Of a stretch of DNA of 13,094 nucleotides, positions 1 through 6,449 are shown piece by piece. Both the position numbers and the translations under genes were made by a program. Every line of letters begins with the position of its first letter. Position 1 is the first letter of the stretch. The notes under the pieces are model-generated. The model searched no databases. It saw only the letters and a list, made by a program, of their open reading frames with translations, and was not told where the DNA came from. This DNA comes from JAWLFY01 sp964462125 (GTDB taxonomy: Bacteria > Planctomycetota > Planctomycetia > Pirellulales > Pirellulaceae). The stretch spans positions 1 through 13,094 of the forward strand of contig CAYWXT010000156.1 in assembly GCA_964462125.1 (NCBI GenBank), given 5' to 3'.

Positions 1-54
1 TAGGAGGGCGGCCGCACTTCTAATCATGGTGCGATCGGTGTTTTCTGACAGAGC
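1..54 (-). mobile_element. Element A, partial copy 1 (MITE-like), cut by window edge
   Basis: Read on the minus strand from position 58, this is CTAG followed by GCTCTGTCAGAAAACAC and about 37 further bases. It matches 9382-9439 on the plus strand at 56 of 58 bases. It is therefore a second copy of the element at 9386-9512, in opposite orientation and about 9.3 kb away. Only the end next to the GGDEF gene is visible; the other end lies outside the window. The CTAG at 55-58 flanks the element and contributes the TAG stop of the GGDEF gene. There is no coding capacity. Seen directly: the repeat and its flank. Inferred: that it moves, using a transposase encoded elsewhere. Confidence 0.75.
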
Positions 55-2298
55 CTAGCCTGCGGGATCCTCCGGGACGACTGGGACGATCTGCCCCATC
101 AGATAGCTCTGCAGGCTCAACATGACCTGGCGGACGCTGTTTTTCAGTTCACGCCCCCGGCGATTGCGATTGCGAATCGGCTGCAGGGAGACGTGGACCT
201 TCGTTTTTCGTGCCCCGCGGTCCAGGCTCAGTGCCTGTTCGCCTCCCGGGATTTCGCTGAGCGTCAGCTGGACCCTCAAGGCCACCAGTTTGTCGGCGGT
301 ACGTCGGCCGCCGGCAGACCCGATCGCGGAGATCCGGAGCGACAATTGGCGCTCGCTGACCGACAGGATCTCCGCACGGTGGTCGGCGACGAACCCTCGC
401 AACTTCTCGATCGCCAGCTCCAGCGGGACTGGGGTCACGATGTTGTATTGATTGCGCCGCCGCCGCTTGCCTGAGTCGAACCAGCGGAGCCAACCCCTGG
501 GCTGCGCGCCAGGATTCTCCTCGACCAGTTGTTTACCGCTGCCGAGTTGGACGACGCGGTTGCGACCGTTGTCCTTGGCACACAGCAGCGCGCGGTCGGC
601 GCGGGCGAAGACGGTTTCGGCGGAGTCCCCGGTTTGGAACTCGGTCACGCCGAAGCTGGCCGTGACCGATTCGCCCCCCAAGCTGTTCAGCGGCGCCCGT
701 TCGATCGCCTGACGAATCGATTCGGCGCGGCGCGAGGCGGTGGCGTTGTCGCAGTCGACGGCCACCAGCACGAACTCCTCCCCACCGTAACGCGCGACCA
801 AGTCGCCCTCGCGGGCATGTTGGCTGAGGAGGTGGGCGAATTGAACCAGCGCTTCGTCGCCTGCCTGGTGACCATGTATGTCATTGGTCCGCTTGAATTG
901 ATCGATATCGCACATCACAAGGCTGAACGTCGGACTGCCCGACACGGTGCGGCTCGTCAAATCGCCGAGGATCCGGTCGAGTTCTGCCCGGTTGGCAATC
1001 CCGGTCAGCGGATCCCGGATTGCCTGCTCGTGCAACGACTCCAGTTGTTGCTCCAGATCGATTTGCTCGGAGAGGTCGCGGATGACGATCACGGTGCCCT
1101 GGATGCCAGGGATCTCCCCGGTCACGGGCGAGACGCGGACTTGGACCGGGATCGGTTCAGCACCGGGACGCTCGATCCGCATTGTCCGGGTCCGGGTGGT
1201 GCCGTGGCGGAGGCATTCGGCGACAGGGCAGTCATTGCCGTCCCGCTCGCCATCGGGATGCCGCAGTCGAATGATCTCGTCGCTCCACGATTGACCGATG
1301 ATCGCGCCCGACTTGATCGAGCTGATCCGTTCCATGGCGACGTTCCAGTAGGTAACGGTCCCTTCAAGATCGGTGAAGGCAACGCCATCCTGCAGGTCGT
1401 CGGTCAGGCAGTTATAGAACGATCGGTTGCGGTCGATCGGCGGGCCGGTGGGGGCGCGATCAGCGAGAGACCAAAAGCCCCTTCCTGTGCTGGGCTGCAG
1501 CTGCTGCAGCCAGCAGTCCACTACGGAGCCCTGCGGAAACTCGGGTTTTTCTTCCAGCATCCGGCTGTAGTCCAACGCCAACTCAGGGTCAAACTGCGTC
1601 CCGCTGCCAGCGATCAATTCCCGGATCGCCAACTCACGGCTCCGGGCCGGTCGGTAGACATGGTCAGTGGTCATCGCATCATAGGCACCGGCGATCGCCA
1701 GCATCCGCGATCCCAGCGGCAACGCCTGGCCGCGGGGCGTGTCGTCGAGCCGTCGCCCTTCAAACCAGACGTCGGCATGGCGGACGATGTTCAGCAGCTC
1801 CGCGTCGTCGGTGCAGCCGGCCAGGATCTCACAGCTCAGGCCGGGATAGCTGCTCATCGTCAACTGTTCGTCGACCGACAGCTTCCCTGGCTTGCGAAGA
1901 ATCCGGTCGGGGATCCCGATCTTGCCAACGTCATGAAGCAATGCTGCAACTTCGATCCGGTCCCGCTCCCGGCCGGTGATCCCCAACCGCGCGGACCACG
2001 CGGAACAGACCAGCGCGACGCGTAGCCCGTGGGCGGCCGTCGGACTATGCCGCACCCGGAGGGCAAAGTAGAGTGAGGTCGCGATGCCCAGACGGACCAT
2101 CGCCAGCTGGTTCTCCTGGCGCCGCTGCTGTTGGTCTTCCTCCGAGGACAACTTCAGGGAATCCGATTTCAAGCTGCCGAACAACTTCACCAGATTCGGC
2201 TCCGAGCCGGTGGTCGCCGAAGCGGCGCTGGGGGAGCTGGCGCCGGCGGACGCGCTGAAGTCGGCCGGGCCAAAATCGGCCTTGGGAAAGCTGGTCAT
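55..2298 (-). CDS. Degenerate HD-GYP / PAS / GGDEF protein (probable diguanylate cyclase)
   Basis: A 747-residue cytosolic signalling protein. After a Ser/Ala-rich leader comes an HD-GYP-like domain (about 85-235) that keeps the HDVGK motif (122-126). It has lost other family residues: the usual His after the KPGKL segment is Tyr151, the HHE triad reads His-Ala-Asp (174-176), no GYP motif is present, and the Asp expected before YDAM is Gly204. Phosphodiesterase activity is therefore doubtful. A PAS domain (about 291-408) leads into a GGDEF domain (about 426-584) with an intact GGEEF active site (505-509). An inhibitory RxxD site (496-499) lies exactly five residues upstream, which predicts c-di-GMP synthesis with product inhibition. 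The last 160 residues hold an Arg/Lys-rich linker and a domain I do not recognise. I chose the ATG at 2298; the only in-frame extension begins at a TTG at 2394 and lacks family similarity. No Shine-Dalgarno is visible. The TAG stop comes from the CTAG bordering an adjacent repeat element. Confidence 0.88.
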   Translation of the reverse strand: MTSFPKADFGPADFSASAGASSPSAASATTGSEPNLVKLFGSLKSDSLKLSSEEDQQQRRQENQLAMVRLGIATSLYFALRVRHSPTAAHGLRVALVCSAWSARLGITGRERDRIEVAALLHDVGKIGIPDRILRKPGKLSVDEQLTMSSYPGLSCEILAGCTDDAELLNIVRHADVWFEGRRLDDTPRGQALPLGSRMLAIAGAYDAMTTDHVYRPARSRELAIRELIAGSGTQFDPELALDYSRMLEEKPEFPQGSVVDCWLQQLQPSTGRGFWSLADRAPTGPPIDRNRSFYNCLTDDLQDGVAFTDLEGTVTYWNVAMERISSIKSGAIIGQSWSDEIIRLRHPDGERDGNDCPVAECLRHGTTRTRTMRIERPGAEPIPVQVRVSPVTGEIPGIQGTVIVIRDLSEQIDLEQQLESLHEQAIRDPLTGIANRAELDRILGDLTSRTVSGSPTFSLVMCDIDQFKRTNDIHGHQAGDEALVQFAHLLSQHAREGDLVARYGGEEFVLVAVDCDNATASRRAESIRQAIERAPLNSLGGESVTASFGVTEFQTGDSAETVFARADRALLCAKDNGRNRVVQLGSGKQLVEENPGAQPRGWLRWFDSGKRRRRNQYNIVTPVPLELAIEKLRGFVADHRAEILSVSERQLSLRISAIGSAGGRRTADKLVALRVQLTLSEIPGGEQALSLDRGARKTKVHVSLQPIRNRNRRGRELKNSVRQVMLSLQSYLMGQIVPVVPEDPAG

Positions 2299-2446
2299 GG
2301 GATGTCGAGCCGCAAGAGACCGAGAAGCCTGGGGTAGAATCGCGAATAAGGAAAAGTACGTTACGCTACCGCCGTCGCAAAGCCGTGCCCGCAAGAATCG
2401 GGCGATCGAGAGACGGCTCGTCTCGGTGGGTAGATCATCCGCTGAA

Positions 2447-2509
2447 AGGGCAGGCTCAGGCTGACAAAAACTTGCGAACGGAACCTGCCCTGCCTAACAT
2501 GCAGGGTAG
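2447..2509 (+). promoter_or_regulatory. Overlapping inverted repeats upstream of the sigma-factor gene
   Basis: AGGGCAGG (2447-2454) is perfectly complementary to CCTGCCCT (2484-2491). The second arm overlaps another inverted repeat, CTGCCCTGC (2485-2493) with GCAGGGTAG (2501-2509), which has nine positions, one mismatch and a seven-base loop. The two pairings cannot form together. The second palindrome straddles the candidate -10 element, so a repressor operator is as plausible as an RNA switch. The arms are seen in the sequence; any function is inferred. Confidence 0.35.
2472..2500 (+). promoter_or_regulatory. Candidate sigma-70-type promoter for the sigma-factor gene
   Basis: TTGCGA (2472-2477) and TAACAT (2495-2500) are separated by 17 bases. 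Each matches the sigma-70 consensus at four of six positions. The -10 element lies 63 bases before the GTG start of the downstream sigma gene. It is a weak match in GC-rich DNA, but the best in this 265-base divergent intergenic region. Confidence 0.3.
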
Positions 2510-2563
2510 CGCCGAACGTTTCCACGGCGCCGTGATGAAAGATCGTTCCCTGGGTATCCTCTC

Positions 2564-3163
2564 GTGAGCCTTTCCGAAGTCGATCGCCTGCTGCTCCAGC
2601 GGTGCTTGGATGGAGCACCCCGCGCATGGGAGGATTTTGTGGATCGATTTCTCGGTCTCGTCGTCCACGTCGCCCACCATGCGGCCACGTCTCGCGGCGT
2701 TGCGATCGATGAGGCCACTCGGGATGACTTGGTCGCGGAGGTCTTTCTGGAGCTGCTCCGCAACGACGCTGCGGTGTTGCGGCGTTTTCGGAGAAATTGT
2801 TCGCTGGCGACGTATCTGACCGTGATCGCCCGCCGCGTCGTCGTCCGGCGGCTCGGGGCCCTTCGCCGCCCGCCACGCGTGGTCCCGGCCGCTCAGCCCA
2901 GGACCGCTACGCCGGCGCGGCGCCCCAACGGCAACCCGCTCGCCGAACGGATCGAGGATGAGGATGAGATCCGCCAGCTGATGCTCCGCCTGGACCCGCA
3001 AGAGGCGAGCTTGGTCCGCATGTACCACCTGGAAGGCAAGTCCTATCGTGAAATCAGCCAAGCGAGCGGGCTGGCCGAAAACAGCATCGGTCCCGCCCTG
3101 ACCCGGGCGCGGGCAAAGATGCGTGAAGGAAGCGGGATGCGGGACGGGGTCGAGCCAGCCTGA
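2564..3163 (+). CDS. RNA polymerase sigma-70 family (ECF-like) sigma factor
   Basis: A 199-residue sigma factor with only regions 2 and 4. Region 2 spans about 20-100, including DDLVAEVFLELLRN (core-binding and -10 part) and SLATYLTVIARRVV. A Pro/Arg/Ala-rich linker (about 101-125) leads to region 4 (about 135-188). There, the helix-turn-helix KSYREISQASGLAENSIG precedes TRARAKMRE, as is usual for -35 recognition. The start is a GTG; no upstream ATG is in frame, and no clear Shine-Dalgarno is visible. No anti-sigma gene or zinc-finger protein lies next to it, so the signal that controls it is unknown. It is divergent from the GGDEF gene and converges on mtaB with only 15 bases between the stop codons. 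Family assignment is firm; the exact ECF group cannot be told by eye. Confidence 0.85.
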   Translation: MSLSEVDRLLLQRCLDGAPRAWEDFVDRFLGLVVHVAHHAATSRGVAIDEATRDDLVAEVFLELLRNDAAVLRRFRRNCSLATYLTVIARRVVVRRLGALRRPPRVVPAAQPRTATPARRPNGNPLAERIEDEDEIRQLMLRLDPQEASLVRMYHLEGKSYREISQASGLAENSIGPALTRARAKMREGSGMRDGVEPA

Positions 3164-3178
3164 TCGCGACTGCGATGC

Positions 3179-4504
3179 TCATGTGGCCAACAGCCGCCCG
3201 CGATCGCTCCGCTGAATGTGAACGTCGATCAACGTTCCTGGCGGGTAAGGTCTCCTCGAGGCGACTTCCGCCGGCGCGTAACGGCAAGTCGTCCCCCAGC
3301 CGATCGTGGTCGACGCCTCCGCCGGCGATTGCGTTCCCGGGACCAACCCGGCCCCTGGCTGAACCAATCGAGCTGACCTTTCCACCAGCAGCTGCAACCG
3401 CCGTCCGACCAGGCGTTGGAAGTAATCACCGCGCAGTTCCGATTCCAGGTGACGCAGCCGCTCAACCCGCTCGGCCTGAACCGGCTTCGGAACCGGGTCA
3501 TCCATTTCGGCCGCCGGGGTCCCCTTGCGCGGGCTGAAGGGGAAGGCGTGGATTTTGGAGAAGCGAGCGGCCCGGCACGTCTCCAGGGTTTGTTGAAACT
3601 CCGCTTCGCTCTCCCCAGGGAATCCGGCGATCACGTCGGTGGTCAGCGCCGGCTCCTCGAGCGCCTCGCGGAGCAACCGACAGCGATCGAGAAACATCCG
3701 CGTCCCCCACCGCCGCCGCATCCGGCGCAACACCGAGTCGCTGCCACTTTGCAGGCACAGATGCAAATGGGGCACAATCCGGTCGGCATGGTCGGCCATC
3801 ACGTCGATCAACTCGCGGGTCACCTCGGTCGCCTCAATGCTGCTGAGCCGGATCCGAAACGTCGGGGGCAATTGGCAGAGGTGGCGGAGCAGATGGGCCA
3901 GCCTGACCCACTCCTCTCGTGGCCGATTCCGGTTCCAATCCACCCCGTAATGCCCCAAGTGGATGCCGGTCAGCACGACTTCGCGGTGACCCGCCTCGGC
4001 GAGTCGCGCGACCTCGGCAACGATTTGCTCCAGCGGCCGACTCGCCAGCTTGGGGCGGACCTTGGGGATGATGCAGTAACTGCAGCGGAGCAGGCAGCCG
4101 TCCTGGATCTTGACATACGCCCGATGCCGTCCTGAAAAGCCGTCCAAGCCGGTGGGGACGTCGATCACGCCGAAGCGGGCCATCAGATCGGGCAGTTCCC
4201 GCTTGTCCGTGACCACCTCGGCAACGCCGGGCAGCCCAGCGACCTCCTCAGGGGCGCGGGTGGCGTAACAACCCATCACCACGATTCGGGCGTCGGGATT
4301 TTGTCGCGCCATCCGGCGAATGACCTGCCGACTCTTGGCGTCGCCTTCATGGGTCACCGTGCAGGTATTAACCAGGCACAAGTCGGCAGGCTCCGCCGCG
4401 CCGCAATCGTCGTAGCCGGCGCGCCGCAGCCCCTGGCGGACCAGCTCGGTCTCATACTGATTGACCTTGCACCCCAGGGTGGTGACGCGAAGCTTGGCAG
4501 GCAT
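3179..4504 (-). CDS. mtaB: tRNA (N6-threonylcarbamoyladenosine(37)-C2)-methylthiotransferase
   Basis: A 441-residue radical-SAM enzyme. This family converts t6A at position 37 of ANN-decoding tRNAs to ms2t6A, using two iron-sulfur clusters and S-adenosylmethionine. The N-terminal UPF0004 domain supplies Cys12 (in GCKVNQYETE), Cys48 (in VNTCTVT) and Cys79 (in VVMGCYATR). The radical-SAM CxxxCxxC is Cys137, Cys141 and Cys144 (in IQDGCLLRCSYC). A short C-terminal TRAM-like segment follows from about residue 365. GCKVNQ and NTCTVT favour MtaB over MiaB. GGAG lies about 11 bases before the ATG at 4504. The gene sits 43 bases downstream of clpS on the same strand, so the two are probably co-transcribed. 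It converges on the sigma-factor gene. All six cluster cysteines are present, so it should be functional. Confidence 0.93.
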   Translation of the reverse strand: MPAKLRVTTLGCKVNQYETELVRQGLRRAGYDDCGAAEPADLCLVNTCTVTHEGDAKSRQVIRRMARQNPDARIVVMGCYATRAPEEVAGLPGVAEVVTDKRELPDLMARFGVIDVPTGLDGFSGRHRAYVKIQDGCLLRCSYCIIPKVRPKLASRPLEQIVAEVARLAEAGHREVVLTGIHLGHYGVDWNRNRPREEWVRLAHLLRHLCQLPPTFRIRLSSIEATEVTRELIDVMADHADRIVPHLHLCLQSGSDSVLRRMRRRWGTRMFLDRCRLLREALEEPALTTDVIAGFPGESEAEFQQTLETCRAARFSKIHAFPFSPRKGTPAAEMDDPVPKPVQAERVERLRHLESELRGDYFQRLVGRRLQLLVERSARLVQPGAGLVPGTQSPAEASTTIGWGTTCRYAPAEVASRRPYPPGTLIDVHIQRSDRGRLLAT

Positions 4505-4528
4505 GACGGGCGGTCTCCATCGCGGGTG

Positions 4529-4565
4529 GGCTCAGTCGCGGGCCGGCTCAGTCGCGGGCCGGCTC
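4529..4565. repeat. 16-base tandem repeat across the clpS stop codon
   Basis: Two exact copies of GGCTCAGTCGCGGGCC lie at 4529-4544 and 4545-4560, followed by a partial third (GGCTC). The stop codon of clpS (minus strand, 4548-4550) lies inside the second copy, so the repeat spans the end of clpS and the clpS-mtaB spacer. It looks like a local duplication, possibly by replication slippage. A 16-base unit is not a multiple of three, so changes in copy number could alter the ClpS tail. Confidence 0.7.
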
Positions 4566-4907
4566 GATCGATGAGCTCATGCTACCTTGGCATCCGGAGA
4601 CCAGTTCGTCCTTGCCGAACGCGCGGATCTGGTCTCGCTTGAGCTCAGCATGTTCGAGCGTCGTAGTCAGGCAAATCGCCCGCCCCGAATGATCCACCTC
4701 TTTCGCGATCTGGTAACCGACTTCGATCGGATAACGGAACAACCGCTTCATCATCAAGATCACGTATTCGTAGCTGTGGTCGGAATCGTCCCACAGAACG
4801 ACGTGATAACGAGGCTGCTTTTTTTGCTGCTGCTGCGTGTGGGGCTCGGTCGTCGGCTCGGCCACTGTCGGTTCCGGTTCGGCCACCATCGTGCGTTGAT
4901 CGGCCAT
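4548..4907 (-). CDS. clpS: ATP-dependent Clp protease adaptor ClpS
   Basis: A 119-residue ClpS. The family docks on the ClpA or ClpC ATPase and delivers proteins with destabilising N-terminal residues to ClpP. Residues 1-31 are a flexible Pro/Glu/Gln-rich tail, as expected for the part that enters the ATPase. The folded domain begins at PRYHVVLWDD and carries DHSYEYV (43-49) and SGRAICLTTTLEHAELKRDQI (74-94). Compared with the E. coli protein, the substrate-pocket residues Asn34, Asp35, Asp36 and His66 align with Asp40, Asp41, Ser42 and Asp72. The pocket is therefore altered, as I would expect from the planctomycete-type variant, and specificity may differ. AAGGAG stands 10 bases before the ATG. 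It is the first gene of a probable clpS-mtaB unit and is divergent from the dipeptidase gene. Confidence 0.88.
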   Translation of the reverse strand: MADQRTMVAEPEPTVAEPTTEPHTQQQQKKQPRYHVVLWDDSDHSYEYVILMMKRLFRYPIEVGYQIAKEVDHSGRAICLTTTLEHAELKRDQIRAFGKDELVSGCQGSMSSSIEPARD

Positions 4908-4939
4908 GTTTGGTCTGCTCCTTCGGTCCGATTACTCGG

Positions 4940-4965
4940 CCGGCGAGCACCATCATTCTCGCCGG
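4940..4965. promoter_or_regulatory. Perfect palindrome between clpS and the dipeptidase gene
   Basis: CCGGCGAG (4940-4947) and CTCGCCGG (4958-4965) are perfect eight-base inverted arms around a ten-base spacer. In the clpS direction the palindrome lies upstream of the Shine-Dalgarno and could form a leader hairpin. In the dipeptidase direction it lies just upstream of the AT-rich -10 region. It could be an operator or an RNA structure; the sequence does not decide. Confidence 0.4.
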
Positions 4966-4975
4966 TCACGATCTC

Positions 4976-4986
4976 GTTATATTGTA
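4976..4986. promoter_or_regulatory. AT-rich core, candidate bidirectional -10 region
   Basis: The run GTTATATTGTA is the most AT-rich stretch in this GC-rich intergenic region. On the plus strand it contains TATATT (5 of 6 to the -10 consensus) facing the dipeptidase gene. On the minus strand it contains TACAAT and TATAAC (each 5 of 6) facing clpS. I find no good -35 element in either direction, so the call rests on the -10 match and the position between divergent genes. Confidence 0.35.
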
Positions 4987-5043
4987 CGGCCGCCAGGGCC
5001 GCCTCGGCAGCCCCATCCACGCCCGCCGACCCAACGCAACACC

Positions 5044-6435
5044 ATGGCCCCCCGCAGCACGTCCGATCCCAGCTCAAAATCTGGCTCTCCCGTGGTCCCC
5101 GACGAGCGACACCTCCGTGAACTGGTCGAGTGGCTTCGGATCCCCAGCATCAGCAGCGACCGTTCAAAACAAGCAGAGGTCGACCAGGCGGCTCAGTGGG
5201 TGGCCGCCAAGTTCCGGGACGCTGGGCTTTCCGTCGAGACCATCCCGACCGAGGGGCACCCGATGGTTTATGCGGAAACGCCGGCGGTCGAGTCAGCCCC
5301 GGTCGTACTTGTCTACGGGCACTACGACGTCCAGCCGGTGGAACCGCTCGAGGAGTGGATCAGTGGACCGTTTGACCCAACCGAGCGCGACGGCAACCTT
5401 TACGCCCGCGGGGCAACCGATGACAAGGGCCAAGTCCTGACCCACATCCAAAGCGTCTGCGACCGGATGGCTTCCGGCACGCCGCTGCCGCTGCAGATCA
5501 AGTTTTTGATCGAAGGGGAAGAAGAGGTCGGCAGCGAAAACCTCGAGCGGATGCTGCCAGCGCTCCGGGAGCGCTTGTCCTGCGACTGTGTCGTGATCAG
5601 TGACAACAGCCAGTACGCCGATAACCAACCCGCCATCACCTATGGGCTGCGCGGGATTGCCACCTATGAATTGGTCGTCCGCGGCCCACGCCAGGATCTG
5701 CATAGCGGTTCGTTCGGCGGCGCCGTGATGAACCCTGCGGTCGCCCTCTGCCAGTTGCTCGCGTCCATGGTTGACCGCCAAGGTCGCATTCAAATCGCCG
5801 GCTTTTACGATGACGTCCGCGAAGTGAGTGCGGAGGAACGACGGCGGTGGCAGCAGTTGCCTCAAGATGACAAGACATTCGCGGCTGCGATCGGTGTCGA
5901 CGAACTGTTTGGCGAGCAGGGTTACACGACCGATGAGCGGCGTTGGGCGCGGCCGACGTTGGACATCAACGGTTTGACCTCCGGGCATCAAGGCGCCGGG
6001 GTGAAGACGATCATCCCCGCCACGGCGTCGGCCAAGTTCAGTTTTCGTCTTGTCCCGGACCAAGATCCCGCGAAGCTGACCGAGTTGCTCGAGCAGCATC
6101 TGGCCAAGCAAGCGCTCCCCGGAGTCCGCTGGAGTCTGTCCCCCGATCACGGCGCCCCGGGGATGCTGGCGAGTACGGAAAGCCGATTCGTCGAGGCAGC
6201 TGGTAACGCGATCGAAGCCGGTTTCGGGCGGCGGCCGGTGCTGATCCGCGAAGGAGGCTCCATCCCGATTGTGACCCGCTTTCAAGAAGTCCTCGGCTGT
6301 GACTGCCTGTTGCTCGGATGGGGACTCTCCGACGATAACGCTCACAGCCCCAATGAAAAATTCCGCCTCGCCGATTACGTCCGCGGGATCGAGGCATCGG
6401 CCCGTCTTTGGGACGAGATCGGCAACCTGACCTGA
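5044..6435 (+). CDS. M20 family metallopeptidase (dipeptidase)
   Basis: A 463-residue zinc peptidase of the M20 (CNDP/ArgE/DapE) superfamily, of the dipeptidase type. The dimetal site is complete: His93 in YGHYDVQP, bridging Asp126 in GATDDKG, catalytic Glu160 and metal-binding Glu161 in EGEEEVGS, Asp187 in VISDN and His434 in NAHSPNE. The lid or dimerisation domain lies at roughly 200-330 and includes the DLHSGSFGG loop with His220, typical of carnosinase-like members. There is no signal peptide, so it acts in the cytosol, probably on short peptides. I start it at the ATG at 5044. The reading frame is open further upstream, but that stretch is low-complexity and overlaps the clpS leader. No Shine-Dalgarno is visible. 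serS starts 14 bases after its stop, suggesting co-transcription. The exact substrate cannot be read from sequence. Confidence 0.9.
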   Translation: MAPRSTSDPSSKSGSPVVPDERHLRELVEWLRIPSISSDRSKQAEVDQAAQWVAAKFRDAGLSVETIPTEGHPMVYAETPAVESAPVVLVYGHYDVQPVEPLEEWISGPFDPTERDGNLYARGATDDKGQVLTHIQSVCDRMASGTPLPLQIKFLIEGEEEVGSENLERMLPALRERLSCDCVVISDNSQYADNQPAITYGLRGIATYELVVRGPRQDLHSGSFGGAVMNPAVALCQLLASMVDRQGRIQIAGFYDDVREVSAEERRRWQQLPQDDKTFAAAIGVDELFGEQGYTTDERRWARPTLDINGLTSGHQGAGVKTIIPATASAKFSFRLVPDQDPAKLTELLEQHLAKQALPGVRWSLSPDHGAPGMLASTESRFVEAAGNAIEAGFGRRPVLIREGGSIPIVTRFQEVLGCDCLLLGWGLSDDNAHSPNEKFRLADYVRGIEASARLWDEIGNLT

Positions 6436-6449
6436 GCCAACACGACAAC

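Noticed and set aside
529..2025. 498-codon open frame on the plus strand, antisense to the GGDEF gene
   Set aside because: It lies wholly opposite clear HD, PAS and GGDEF motifs, has repetitive Arg/Asp/Gly-rich composition and no recognisable domain. This is a typical shadow frame in GC-rich DNA.
2361..3061. Minus-strand frames opposite the sigma factor
   Set aside because: The plus-strand product has clear sigma regions 2 and 4; the opposite frames show none.
3161..3178. Possible bidirectional terminator between the sigma factor and mtaB
   Set aside because: Only a five-base stem (ATCGC/GCGAT) with no T-run is present, too weak to call.
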